A program made the position numbers and the translations under genes. A model generated the notes under the pieces. That model saw only the letters and a program-made list of their open reading frames with translations, searched no databases and was not told the origin of the DNA. Positions 40,264 to 52,030 of a stretch of 64,000 nt of DNA are shown here, piece after piece. Where the stretch lies: positions 146,501-210,500 of the forward strand of contig JAMJFZ010000769.1 in the NCBI GenBank assembly GCA_026225945.1, in the 5' to 3' direction. This stretch comes from Cricetomys ansorgei. Lineage: Eukaryota; Chordata; Mammalia; Rodentia; Nesomyidae. Numbering within the stretch: position 1 is the first letter of the stretch; every line of letters begins with the position of its first letter.

Positions 40264-42902
40264 ACCCCTTCCTCCCCTGGTCCCAAAAATGAAAAGAAAA
40301 TGTGATTTTTTGATTGACTGTATCAGTCACTGTTAATTTATCAGTATTATTTCAGATTAGTTTTTCATTATATATTCAGTGTTTAAACTTGCCTCAAATA
40401 AGCCTTGTGGGCTTACTCATTAATTACTGTTTTATAAATAACACGGCTTATGTGGAATTTTTTTTCTGTTCTATTAACTTTAAAAATGTTCATTGGAATA
40501 CTGCTTCCTTCATGCTGGAAGTTCCATTTATGTGATATTCTATGTTTTTGTATGGATTCTTTGCCTTGACAAAATTTTAGTAAGGGTACTCTGTCTTCTC
40601 CTCAGCCCTTCTTTGTACTTCCTAACAAAAATCTAGAATCCCGCTCAGTCGTTTTAGCAAGTCATTTTAGCATTTACAGTATCTGATCAGGGTTTTCCTT
40701 CCTCTTCTATCCTCCTTCGTGATGCTGATCACCCTGCCCTGTGTTTTGTAAGAATCCTGCTATATAGGGTTACTTAGAGTCTCTTGTCTCTGATGTTTCC
40801 TACTGGAAAATTTCTAACTATTGACTCTTATCCTGTGCCTTGGCTGGAAATTCCTTCATGTTCTTGCTGGTATTCAGAATTGAACCAAGTTACATACTTA
40901 GTTCTCTCCTGATATCTATCTCTCTCTCTCTCCCTCTCTCTTTCTCTCTCTCTCTCTTTCTCTCTCTCTCTCCTTTCTCTCCTCTCCCTCTCCTCTGTCC
41001 TCTCCCCTCATTTCAAAGTCCTGAATGAACTTTCTTGCATTCCCACTTTTACTATTGTTTAGCGTCATTTTTACTTTGACATTCTCAAGAATACGGGGTC
41101 TCTGAGAGCAATGCCATTTTTTTACCTTTGTGGATTATGGCTCAGGGACAGAGGAGGAAGGAACCTAGTACCCCCCCAAAAAATCAATGGCCACCCCTAC
41201 CCGTAGTTCCCCAATCTTTTATCTCCTTAACTCAGTGAATGGATTTCACAGGGAAGGTGAATTTTTAGAAAGGAATTATTAAAGGTTTATAGGTAAGAGC
41301 ATAAGGGAATAAAGCCAAGATCCTATAGAGCAAGAACAAGTCCCAAGTGGAGTTACCACCAATGGTCATTGCCTAGGAATTAATAAGGCTTTTCTTGGTT
41401 GCGGGATGAGAGGTAGGGGTGGGGAAAGGCCACGCACTGGTCCATGCAGTTGGTGTACTCACAAGGTGTCCTGTCGTCTCCATCACAAGTCTCTAGACTG
41501 GACTTTCAAGTCATACCCTCAGGAATAGCTTTCAGGCAGCTGTGAAGAAAGATAACAAGAAACTACACCAGGAACTAGAGCCCTCAAACAGTTCTGGAAT
41601 TTCTGGCATCTAGCCAGGACAGAACCAAGGCCATTTCCAGTTTCTGGCAAGGACAAAAATTGAGGTCTTTGTCCCTAAACTGTTTGGCTGGTTTCTTTCT
41701 CCTGTTTTTCTCATTACAACCAGAGTTGTGAATTCAACTCTGAATCTTTAACCTCGGAACTTAATATGCAAGCCCAAATGTTGTGGGTAAAAAGCAGTTA
41801 ATTGAATATTATACATTTTATAATTTCCACTTAATGAAATACCATTGGGAGACTTAGTGTGAATGTCCATCTGTACAGGGAAACTGTACAGAGGCAATAA
41901 TTTTGGTGACACAATCTTTCCTTTGAATACGTTAGTAAAGGATAGAGTAAAAAAAAAATGATAGCTGAAAAGGTTTGGAAAACTGACAACTGTTTCCATA
42001 GAGCAATTTGAATGAAAGCCAGACAATAGCCAGTTACTGGAAGGATTCTAGAGTAAGGACTTTTAGTGGGTCTGAAAACAACAGAAACTAACTGGATAGA
42101 AAGTATGAAGGTTTGGAGAGAGCAAAGTACTGGTCTGGCTGAGATGCGTGCATAGAAGGGAAGGCCTCCTAGAGCCAAGCTGTGAATTTAACTGACTAAA
42201 GGTGGTAAGATGGGAACTGGGGCAACCTGAAAAGCTTCTCTGGGAACTAAAGGTCCACTATTGTCATACATGAATATGGGCTCCTGTTGCTAGATTTTTA
42301 GGTTCTTTCAGAGAGCTAGACAATTGAAATTTATCAAGTGTTTAAATAATAGCAAATCATTCAATGATTACAAGAGGGTGGGGCAGGTGATCAAGCATTA
42401 GCCAACCAGTGAAAGACAGAGAGAGACAAAGAGAGAGAGAGGGGGGTGGAGAGTCTGTACACTGGATGCAGGCTTTTTAGTTTCTGGTCTCTTGGTTGCC
42501 TGAGAAATAATGAAATTAGTGTTTCAGGAAAAGCATCATTTCTTGAAATCTTTGGAGATAACAGTGTAGAAGTAAGTAAGTTGAAAAGATGAAGGCAGGG
42601 AAGGAATGCTAACAGTTTGGAAAATTTAGTTGAGATTGTAAATCTGGAAAGGCAGCAAGATAATGTTAGCATTAAAGCAGATGAGGAAATTTACTGCTGT
42701 TTATTTTCATCATTTCAAGCAATTTTTCTGCAAATCCTCCAACTGTGAAAGAGGATGGTAAATTCAAAATAGGTAGTGTCAACCATATGCTCACGCAGTC
42801 TAAAAAAGTTAGGGCACAACATTAAAAAAACCATCTGTGAAATTTGGCTATGGAATGCTTTAAAAAGGTATACAAACTAAGTCTAAATCATATTTGATCA
42901 TT
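40264..42902. other. Transposon-poor intronic block with one CT tract
   Basis: No SINE was recognised. The stretch 41090-41740 is richer in G+C than its surroundings and looks like foreign or LTR-derived sequence, but I cannot match it to a family. Antisense frames of 92-115 codons at 41748-42178 have no family-like features. Confidence 0.45.
40917..41001. repeat. (TC)n homopyrimidine tract
   Basis: About 85 bases of almost pure C and T with TC as the main unit. Confidence 0.92.
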
Positions 42903-43037
42903 CCTTTTTTTAAAGACAGGATTTTGCTATGTAGTCTGGCTGGTCTGGAACACTCTATGTAGACCAAGTAGTCCTGGAACTCAGAAATTCACTTCTGCCC
43001 CCAACTGCTAGGATTAAAATCAATCACATCTGGCCTG
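42903..43037 (-). mobile_element. B1 SINE, antisense
   Basis: 'taaagacaggattttgctat', 'tctatgtagaccaagtagtc' and 'aactgctaggattaaaatca'. Confidence 0.8.
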
Positions 43038-43419
43038 TTTGATCAATCTCTTTTTTATGCAGAATAAAACTTAGTTACACTGACACTGTCTTGGAGAATC
43101 TGGGCTGTGTTTGGTTCTGGATAAAAAAATGGTACAATTGATTAAAGAAGTTTAGAATGGAGGTAAAGGAGATTAGGGTAAATTTATACGCCCATGTAGC
43201 TCTGAGAGTCCTTTAAGCGACTGAATTACCCATGTTTAACACTGAGAAAACTGAAAAGTGTCTGAAATTTTTAAGACAAAGAAACAGTACAGTGCCATTC
43301 TTGCTAATGGTAACGATGGCCTGTGCAACTCTAAATTGCTTGTCAACTAAAAGGAAAGAATATTGATTAGGTGTGTCCTTATACCTGGGACGAAAAGACA
43401 ATGAATGATGGATGATAGG

Positions 43420-43525
43420 GCTGGGCATGCAGATCAGTGGTATAGCACTTGGGCTAGCTTGACCAAATCTATGGTCCAGTCCCTAGCACCATGAAGAAGA
43501 CCACCCAAACAAATAAAAGGATGTT
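43420..43525 (+). mobile_element. ID/B4-type SINE
   Basis: 'gggctgggcatgcagatcag', 'tggtatagcacttgggctag' and 'ggtccagtccctagcaccat' are the ID head and B box. Confidence 0.7.
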
Positions 43526-43631
43526 GGTTAACAGGAATATCCGACAGAATTGCCCAATTTAACAGCTGGATACTTTGCTGAAGTTCAAGTTCCTTCTTGG
43601 GTCAGGGATGGTATATGACACAATAATTTTG

Positions 43632-43794
43632 TTTTTGTTTTTGTTTTGTTTTGTTTGAGGCAGAGTTCCTTTTTTGTAACTCTTGCTGTCCTAGAATGCT
43701 GTAGACCAAGCTGGCTTCGAACTCACAGAGATATGTTTGCCTCTGCCTCCTGAGTGCTGGGATTAAAGGTGTGTGCCACCACTACCAGGCTGAC
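43632..43794 (-). mobile_element. B1 SINE, antisense
   Basis: 'gtttgaggcagagttccttt', 'tgtagaccaagctggcttcg' and 'gagtgctgggattaaaggtg'. Eight bases of 'gaactcact' are missing after 'ctagaatg'. Confidence 0.93.
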
Positions 43795-45367
43795 ACAATG
43801 ATTTTTTAAATGATATGACAGAGGGAAAATGGCAGGAAGTGAAATTAAAGATTTACTTTCTTTCATAATGCTGAATTAGCAGGTGTTCAGTTCCTTGACA
43901 GGGCCCTCTCTTCAATGTCATTATTCTCAGGAGGTATGGTGCATCTGCTTCAGTCTTAGAGTTTAGCAGCAGGTGGCTAGGATACTTGGCTGCAGGGGTT
44001 TGGAGGGTAGGTGTATAGAGCTCTGAGACTTATATTCAAGCCATATATTTTCAGCTTCCAAAAAGAACCTGAAGTATCTTAATTTCTGAGTTCTTTGGTA
44101 TATAGATTGATATGTGTCTTGCTAGCTTCTCATATTCTCTGCTCCAACCTCCTTGTTGTCCCTGCTCCATTAATTTAACATGATGTTCCTCTGGTCTCCT
44201 AAATTGGTTACTGTCAAATCATGTTTGGAAACTTAAGTTTCCAAGATACAGGATTTCCAATCTGTCTTTATCTCCTCTCCTGTTTTGTTTCTTCTCTTTT
44301 GGATAAATGTCATTTTTCATTTCTGTTCTGTCAGTCCTTGTAGAATTTTAGAAATTGGGAGAGACAAATGACTCTTTTCCCTATTGTTGTGTTTAACTAG
44401 AGGTCTGAGACCCTAAATCCCTTACTAAAGATATGTAGGGTCCAACTATGAGCTTCTCTGAGCCCTCAGGGCTACTTTTCTACCCCACTCTGAGATTTCA
44501 GAAGAATTAGTTTTCATAGATTTCTTATGGCCCACACATTTCTCTGCCTCAGAGCTATTTTTACATGTGCTGAACTATTACCCTGCCTTGCTCCACCTAC
44601 TTCTCACCTGCCTCGCTCTCAGCATCCTTCAGGTCTTTACTTCAACTTTACTTTCTTGAAAAAGCTTGTCTGATGTGTTTCCCCACATGTACAGACAGAC
44701 TCATAGCTTCCTGTGAATTTCCTCAACCCTCTTTCACACACTGCACCTGAATATTTAATTACTTTTTCAGTAGACTTCAGAGTCACACAGGGCAGTGATC
44801 TGTTTTGGTTAGCAGCATATTATGTTTATTTGACATTGTTCCTGGCATACAAAGCATGCTCGTTTTGTGACTTTACTTTTGAAACTTTAAAAGAAACAAT
44901 TATTTACCCTAAATAAGGAGGAAGCTGACAGACCAAAGACTAAGTCCAGCTCGATGAATTGGGCTTATTTACAAGAACAAGGAAAATTCATGAAATCTCT
45001 ACCATTGAAAAGTTCTACCTCCATTCCATTTTTTTTCTCTCATAAGACCTCTGTCTTGTGCTGTTTGGTGGGAGGGGGTGCTAATTGGAATCTCAGGGGA
45101 GGGTCTCCTGAGGATCTTGTGACTAGAATAATTTTCATAGTGGGAATGTTAACAACTCCATTACCATTACTACAGGTCTAGCTATCTGATATATTTGTTT
45201 TCTTGTCCAGACTGTAGGCCAAGGTCTTCTGTACGTTATCAGGCCACTCTGCTTCAAGAAGGTGATAGTCCAAGATCAGAGAAAACAACTATGCTACAGT
45301 GCTCATTATGTGTTGAAAGAATAGGCAAAAGTATACCTGAATCTTCTAAGAAGCTATATAACATCTA

Positions 45368-45496
45368 AACTGGGCAGGTATAGTGAGTGATACGGTCCTC
45401 TAATCCCAGTGTTCAGGAAGCAGAAGAAGGAAGATGGAGAGTCTAAGGCATGCCTGGGATATGTGTTGAAAGTCTGTCTCAAATAACTAAATAAAA
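45368..45496 (+). mobile_element. Old B1-type SINE
   Basis: 'ctgggcaggtatagtgagtg', 'ctctaatcccagtgttcagg' and 'gaaagtctgtctcaaataac'. Confidence 0.65.
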
Positions 45497-45632
45497 TTAA
45501 AAGTTAGAATGCAGTTTTACCTAAGGGGCACTTTTAGATGGCTAGTGTTGTTTTAGATACATTATGTAAGCATTTAAAAGAATAATGACACTATTTTTGA
45601 AATTATTTTTAATGTTATATTAAAATATGCAA

Positions 45633-45780
45633 TAGATTCAAGCATGGTGGCATAAGCTTGTATTTCTAGCACTTAGTGGGTGGAGACAGAAAGACTAGAA
45701 AGTTGAAACAGAGAGAACCTTGAGTTATGGGCCAACCTGGGCTACATAATGAGACTCTGTATACATCACTTGAAAAATAA
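45633..45780 (+). mobile_element. Old B1-type SINE
   Basis: 'aagcatggtggcataagctt', 'tctagcacttagtgggtgga' and 'caacctgggctacataatga'. Confidence 0.7.
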
Positions 45781-45849
45781 ATATAAAATAACTAATTATT
45801 AAGAAAGATGTTTCAGGCAGAGCTGCTGGGTAGGGTTTTTTTTTCAAGA

Positions 45850-46045
45850 TTTTTCTTAAGTGGATCAGTGTTTTGCCTCTGTGTATGCATGTACCTCGTG
45901 CTTGCAGAGGCTAGGAGAGGGCATCTGGTCCTCTGAAACTGAAGTCACACGTAGTTATGAGGCACCATGTTATGCTGGGAACTGACCTTTGGTACTCTAT
46001 AAGAGCAGCAAGGGCTCTTAACTACTGAGACACCTCTCCAGCCCC
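45850..46045 (-). mobile_element. B2-family SINE, antisense
   Basis: 'agagggcatctggtcctctg', 'gctgggaactgacctttggt' and the inverted head 'gagacacctctccagcccc'. Confidence 0.85.
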
Positions 46046-46116
46046 AGCTTCAGACAGCTTTCATTTCCCATTAGTGTAGGAACTTTACTCTTAGTAATGA
46101 ACACGTTTTGAATCAA

Positions 46117-46195
46117 TCTCTCTCTCTCTTTCTCTCTCTCTCTACCCCTCTCTCTCTTTCTCTCTCTGTCTCTCTCTGTGTGTGTGTATGTGTGC

Positions 46196-46227
<32 letters not shown>

Positions 46228-46228
46228 A
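46117..46228. repeat. Compound (TC)n-(TG)n microsatellite
   Basis: About 60 bases of TC-type units switch into about 50 bases of TG with GC interruptions. Confidence 0.93.
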
Positions 46229-46239
46229 ACAACAATTAA

Positions 46240-46380
46240 TGAGAAAACCATCATGAATTTGAGAGAAAGACCAAAGGGTGGTACACAGGGAGGTTGGAGG
46301 TAGGAAAAGGAAAGGGGAAATGATGCAATTGTAACTTCAAAAATAAAAAAATAAAAATATAATAAGTATAAAAATAAAGA
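46240..46380 (+). mobile_element. Rodent L1 LINE, extreme 3' end
   Basis: 'catcatgaatttgagagaaa', 'ggtggtacacagggaggttg' and 'aaggggaaatgatgcaattg' followed by an A-rich tail is the 3' end of a rodent L1. It is strongly 5'-truncated and non-coding. Confidence 0.75.
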
Positions 46381-47025
46381 AGGCTTTTTGTAGGATTTGT
46401 GTATGTTTTTTTTTTCTTCTGGGAATTATTGCCCATCTACTTATTGCCTTTTGGAGGCAGGAACATGGACATCGCTTCACTATCTGGTCAGGCCCTAGAA
46501 ATTGTCCTTCAGATGCACTGTTAGCCCCCAAACTTTGTGTTGGCCACTTGTTACAGAAGTTACCATCTAATATGTTTCACCAGAGTAGCTAGCAATGAGA
46601 CAAAGTCACCTGAAGTACATCTATCCCTTCCTTTGTTCTGGTGTTACTAAGAAGCAGTGAGATTGCGCTGAGGAAGAACAAGCAAGAAGAGAGAGCCAGA
46701 GAAACCTTGAACAGCTCCCAATCAGAATTTTGTTCTAGCTTTTCTTTCACAGGTGCAATTTGCAATAATTTTTTTTCTTCCAGATTTTGGGCAGCACGAG
46801 ATACTTTACTAGGAGAACTTTAGAAAGCCACTTGCTGCAAATGACCAGTGGCATTTTGCATCTAGAAACAACTTGACAGTGATAAATTCACCAACTGGGC
46901 TTTCTTCAGTTTGTGCAAATATGCATATGTAATTCCTATTTATCCATGTACTGGCTTATTCCTATTTGAATAAAGCTATATGATGAAGTTTTAAAGACTT
47001 CAGATTTTATATAGTGTTTGCAAAT

Positions 47026-47275
47026 GTATATAATATATTTTGATCAAGTCCACTCCCTACTCTCTCCCCTCCAATTTCTCTACACCACAATTTTTTTCTT
47101 CCCAACTTTTTATGTACTTTTTTTATAGCCCACTGAGTCCAGTTAGTGGTGTGAGTATATGCATGGTTGTATGTCAGTCCACTGGACCATGGGCATCCTG
47201 CTTAGCAGAGGCCACATCCCTGAAGAAAACATTCTCTCCCTCTCTCAGCATGTATCTAAAAATCATAGACCAGAT
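47026..47275 (-). mobile_element. Rodent L1 LINE 3' UTR, antisense
   Basis: 'tatattttgatcaagtccac', 'gcccactgagtccagttagt', 'gtccactggaccatgggcat' and 'gaggccacatccctgaagaa' match the inverted L1 3' UTR. Confidence 0.7.
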
Positions 47276-47334
47276 ATGATATGTTAATGTACCTCTTCTT
47301 TACTAATTCTTTGAAAATGTGTTCCAGGGTATTT

Positions 47335-47540
47335 CTGGTGGCATAGGCATATAATCTCAACTTTTCCGGAGGCTGAGATAAAAAGATTGCATATTTAATG
47401 CCTGTATGGGCTGCATAGCATGATCAAGGCTAGCCTCTGTCAGTGAAGTGAGGCCCTGTCTCAAAATAAAGAGGTACACAGGGCTGGTGATGTACAGGTC
47501 AGTAGTATGGCTGGGTCCAAGACTCAGTACAAAAGGGTGG
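47335..47540 (+). mobile_element. Old B1 SINE followed by an ID-type SINE
   Basis: The B1 part ('ataatctcaacttttccgga' to 'gaggccctgtctcaaaataa') is followed at 47479 by an ID-like head ('cagggctggtgatgtacagg'). Confidence 0.6.
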
Positions 47541-48025
47541 TGTAAAATTCCTAATTTGTTCTTCAAGATGACCAGAGTTTTCAATAATCCTAAACTTCTG
47601 AAGCCTACATTTTAGCTTGATATGCTTTCAAGCTAAATTTGTTTTAAATTATTTAGTTTATGTTAAGCCTCATTACATAAGGCCTGTGGTTCTTGTTAAT
47701 TCTAGTGAGTTTGAGCTGGCAAAAATAATATTTTCATGTACAGAATCAATCAATTAGAACATTCTAGGGAAGGAGTATGGCTAGGGAATCAGGAATGTAT
47801 TATATAATAAACTTGCCACTTGCTTATAATAAGAGCTTATAATAAGGTTGGGTGATACCTTGTTTTGTCTTGTTTTGAATGTTTGGAAGGGTATTTAAAT
47901 AGACACACAGTACTAGTTGTTTGCACATTAACTGCCGAACAATGATTAATTATATTTCATTTCAATTTTATGTTTGATTCAGGATCATCTGGTATATAGG
48001 TTAATTTTCTTCTTGGAAATAGAGT

Positions 48026-48027
<2 letters not shown>

Positions 48028-48069
<42 letters not shown>
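48028..48069. repeat. Compound (CA)n-(TA)n microsatellite
   Basis: About 14 CA units run into seven TA units. Confidence 0.92.
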
Positions 48070-48566
48070 CCAGAAACCACAATACTGATTTATCTGTTGG
48101 AATAATCTTCAGCCAGACAGCTCTTTCCACTCATTATGTTTATGAGGTTATTATTCTTTCTACTGATAGATACGTCTACTCAAAGTTTTCCAGAAAGACT
48201 CCATAAACCACTGGAAAACTGGACTAAAATGCAAGTTTTGTGAAATTCTAGACCCTAGTTCAGTCTGAGAGAGTGAGATTTTGTCAATATCATTAAAAGG
48301 CAGAAATAAGCAGTACAGTGGAAATGAAGGGGCTTAATTCTTTCTTTCTGTACTATCGTCTGTATTTTACCATATCTATAGTGTGCTGCACAGTTTTCTG
48401 CTATTACTGCAAGAGCATGCCCAACATATATGGATTCTGAGTACAACATGATCAGTTGATTTTATTTTCTGACATTTTCTACTATCATCTCCTACAAGTG
48501 ATGGGCAAGATTGTAAAACAGAAATGTTTACCAGGATCAGGAGAAGTTTGTAGGTAAAAGAATGGA

Positions 48567-48632
48567 ATGAGGGGAAGAAGGAATGAAGGGAGGGAGGGAG
48601 GGAGGGAAAGAAGGAAGGAAGGAAGAAGGAAA
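48567..48632. repeat. (GGAA/GGGA)n homopurine tract
   Basis: GGGA units then GGAA units, with only one T. Confidence 0.9.
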
Positions 48633-48660
48633 GCTATTACTTGTTTTCCTGCCCTAAAAA

Positions 48661-48812
48661 AATGAGCAGGTCATGGTAATACACACGTTTAATCCAAGCA
48701 CTTGGGAGACAGATGCAGGGGGATCTCTGTGTGTTTGGGGTCTACCTGGTCTACATAGTGTACGGCCAGATACTCTGTTTCAAAAAAACAAAACAACAAC
48801 AACAACAAAAAT
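48661..48812 (+). mobile_element. B1 SINE
   Basis: 'aggtcatggtaatacacacg', 'ccaagcacttgggagacaga' and a CAA-rich tail. Confidence 0.87.
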
Positions 48813-48937
48813 AAGTTAGCAGACCATCATTTCAATAGTTGGCAGTTCAATTTGAAAAACTGAAGACATTGCTTCCAAATTGTCTCTATTCCCAGGCTAG
48901 AACCAGCCCAGCCCATAGATTTCAAAAAAAATCCAAA

Positions 48938-49082
48938 ACCAGGCACTGATGGTATGTGCTTTTAATGCCAGCACTTGGGAGGCAAAGGCAGATGGATCAC
49001 TGTAAATTCGAGGCCAACCTGGTGTACACAGTGAGTTCCAGGACAGCCAGAGTTACAACAGAGAAACCCTGTCTTGAAAAAC
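48938..49082 (+). mobile_element. B1 SINE, well preserved
   Basis: 'gccagcacttgggaggcaaa', 'gtgagttccaggacagccag' and 'agagttacaacagagaaacc'. Confidence 0.94.
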
Positions 49083-49134
49083 CTAATACTAACACTAACA
49101 CTAACACTAACACTAACACTAATACTAATACTAA
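49083..49134. repeat. (CTAACA)n hexanucleotide repeat in the B1 tail
   Basis: About eight units of ACTAAC/ACTAAT directly at the B1 3' end. A frame through it reads Asn-Thr repeats and is spurious. Confidence 0.93.
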
Positions 49135-50587
49135 TCCAAGTCAGAAAGGGGAATGTAAGCTTGAGCATTTTGATCCTTCTGAAGTATGCTTTCCACCAGC
49201 TGCCATGGAAACATGGATAGCTTCTTGAATAGTCTCAGTCCTCTTGAGTTCCAGCTGTGAGAGCTAGTGACCTCATTACAATTTGGATCAGAGTTGTAGA
49301 AAGGCAGTTCCCAGGGAAAGTAGAGACAGTCTCCTCTGGGCCATGGGACTCAGGGACTTTATTAGCATTCTGAAACTTTACACATATTTTAGCAAGGCAG
49401 TTGTCTCTCAGCTTCAGCCCAGGACAGCTTCACATAGTTCACAGCTGTGTCACATCTTGAAGTTTCTTGTGCATCCTACACACTTTCACAAGGCACATAC
49501 TTATCTCTTCCAGCTGTAAGCTAAAGGGAGTGGTGCTGCAGATCTTAGCAACACATGCAGACTCAAAGGGCACAGTTAGCTCTTTTTGTTGGACTTTTAG
49601 GTACCAGAATTCTGTTGAAATTCACTAATGATTATTGAATTCACTGATGATCACTGGGTGTAAGTTGATATGGCTTTTAGCATTGTATTGGGATCTAGCC
49701 ATTTTCCCCCTGCTATTTTATTCTGGCATTTCTTTATCACTGATTGAGAATGTGTTGGAGTATTTTGCTTAGAAAAGTAATGGTAGAAGGCTGTTCATTG
49801 CAGTGAGTTGACGGTTCAGTGGAAAGTATCAGGAAGAATTAGCTAGAAACATGGTGTGTCATAATTAGAATTACTTAGACAAACTTCTTTAGGGAAACTG
49901 AAAGCACTGCTAGGGCAGGAATGTTCCAGATGCTTGTCTCTTGATACTTTTCAACAGTGATCCACACCCCAAACAAATCATATCATCCTTGCCTGTCCCA
50001 GATGGAGATCTGGCTCCTGGAATATGCCAATTCTTGATAGGAATTGTGTGAGAGTTGGATAGAGTGTCTGATTTCATTTGGCCCATTTGTTTGGAATTCT
50101 TAGTAGAACCAGGAAAATTGGAAGGGAGAGTGGAATTAGGACCATACGATGGGGGAGAGGGTGTGAGAGTCAGTCTTTGTGTTGTACAACAGAAAGAAGG
50201 AAGAAGGAAATTAAGTTAGTGTGTTGAGAGTCTGTTGAAAAGGAGGATTAGGAAAAATCGGGGGGGGACTGTGATGGTATCTTCTACTGAGGTAGTTGGT
50301 TGGTACATAGCTTGCATGTAACACTTTTATAAATAAATGAATAAAAGAAAAGTTAGGGTTGGAGTCTCCTGCCTTGGTAAACTGAGACTGGTTGTTAAGG
50401 GAAACATGGCCTATGTTTGACCCAAAGTATGTTTCTGTGTCTTCCCACACTGAATGTTATAGAGAGCTTAAGGGCCTCAATCATAAGTGTGTAAAATCCA
50501 TACTAGTAAATATAGGAAAAGTCTGTGATAGGTATGCTATTTAGAGTGTGCATTTGGTGAGTCTGGGTAGACCACAGTCCTTCAACA

Positions 50588-50772
50588 CAATGGTTCTTAG
50601 AGTGTGGTCCATGGACCAACAGCATTAGCATTACCTAGAAACTTGGAAGAATTGTAGATTCTCAATCTCTTCCCCAGAACTATGGAAACTGGAAGCCTAG
50701 AGTGGGGAACTGGGAAATATGCATTTTAAAACTAGCCCTCTAGGTGGATTCAAATGTGAAAAGCCATTGATC
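50588..50772 (+). mobile_element. MER5A-like ancient hAT DNA transposon
   Basis: 'gagtgtggtccatggaccaa', 'cagcattagcattacctaga', 'gggaaatatgcattttaaaa' and 'ctagccctctaggtggattc' follow the MER5A order. This family is shared across placental mammals, so the insertion should be present at the same place in human DMD intron 63. Confidence 0.8.
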
Positions 50773-51015
50773 TTGCAGTAAGGACTCCGTTAGGCAACCA
50801 AGAATCCATTGAACAACAGTTTTGGAGTCCAGCTTAGGGAACCATTTCTAAAAATGTAGGACCTGCTAGAATGGTCTTTGACCCTGTTAATATAAAGGTG
50901 GATAGTGTTTCTAAATCTTCAACAGTGTTCATATTTTGATTATCGCTAATATGAACAATACTAGCCCATCTAACATTAATTATGATAATTAATGAAATCC
51001 CCTGTGTAATAGGAG

Positions 51016-51025
51016 CTAAATATAG
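51016..51025. promoter_or_regulatory. MEF2 consensus site (candidate intronic enhancer)
   Basis: CTAAATATAG fits CTA(A/T)4TAG exactly. It lies in a unique stretch, 50780-51180, between a MER5A relic and an old L1, with TAAT-type homeodomain words nearby ('aattatgataattaatga'). MEF2 regulates muscle and neuronal genes. Activity is inferred only. Confidence 0.35.
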
Positions 51026-51189
51026 CTGCAGCACTATATGGTGGCCGCTTATCGAGTGAGGCTTTTTGATTAATTGCTAGCCAGCCACCCCTGGAGCATG
51101 CATTCCTGATTAAGACAACTGACCGCCTCTACAGTGTAGCTTAAACTAACAGGCCCATACATCATGTTGTACTGTCCATATGAATGTTT

Positions 51190-52030
51190 TTATAGCTCTT
51201 AAAACTGAAATTATTTAAACCATAATTTAACACCATAAAATACTTAGATTTTAAGTATATAGTTTTGGCAAACATGCAGTCATGCAACCACTACATCAAT
51301 CAAAATACATACTGTAAACACCTAGATCATATCTATAGGTTCCTTTTGAATAAAATTTTTCACTTCCACACAATAGGTTACCATTTGTCCATTGGTAGAT
51401 TTAGCATGGTATATAATTTTATGTAAATAGAATAACTTGTTCAGGATTTTCAGATGTTTTTGTTACATTCTCAGTTGTTATTTTCCTTTTATTGTATGTC
51501 ACTATTATCTGATTACCACAGGTTGTTTACTTGTTATTCTGTTTCTTTGTTTCTAGTTTGGGGATGTTATGAACAAAACTGTGGACATTTGTGTTCTAGT
51601 GTTTTTGTGAACATGTACATTTTAATTTATTTTTTATAAATATTTGTGAATGTGGGTCATAAGATAGCTGCATGTTTAATTTCATAAGAAACTCATAATC
51701 TGGTGCTGGAGAGATAGCTCAGAGGTTAAGACCACTTGCTGAATTTGCAGAGGATCCAGGTTCAGTTCTCAGCATCCTTATGTTGGCTCACAACCACCCA
51801 TAACTTCAGTTCTAAGGGATCTGACACCCTATTCTGCTCTCTTTAGGCAGCAGACAAAACACTCATACACATGTTTAAAAAATCTTTAAAGGAAAAAAAA
51901 AGAAAAAGAGAGAAACTTCTAATGTAAAATTTTAATGTTGTATTATTTTATATTCCTACCAACAGTGTAAAAGCTCTTGTTCCATATTCTTGTCATTATT
52001 TGGAATTGCTAGTCTTTAAAAAAATTATGG
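51190..52030 (-). mobile_element. Ancient L1M-type LINE 3' UTR, antisense, split by a B2
   Basis: 'tgcaaccactacatcaatca', 'ccatttgtccattggtagat', 'ggggatgttatgaacaaaac', 'tttgtgaatgtgggtcataa', and beyond the B2 'attcctaccaacagtgtaaa' follow the order of old mammalian L1 3' UTRs in reverse. There is no coding frame. Confidence 0.75.
51697..51903 (+). mobile_element. B2-family SINE inserted in the L1M
   Basis: The head is 'gctggagagatagctcagag', the body 'acttcagttctaagggatct' and the tail 'aaaaaatctttaaaggaaa'. It splits the L1M at a 'cataatct' / 'cttctaatg' boundary. Confidence 0.9.

Noticed and set aside
41748..42178. Antisense frames of 92 and 115 codons in intron 63
   Set aside because: The two overlap in different frames and neither shows a recognisable domain or a credible gene context.
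49083..49134. Interstitial telomere-like array
   Set aside because: The unit is CTAACA/CTAATA, not CCCTAA; it is a tail-born microsatellite.
51120..51170. 'gtgtagcttaaactaac' looked like the start of mitochondrial tRNA-Phe (a possible NUMT)
   Set aside because: The similarity covers only about 15 bases; the flanks do not continue into mitochondrial tRNA or rRNA sequence.
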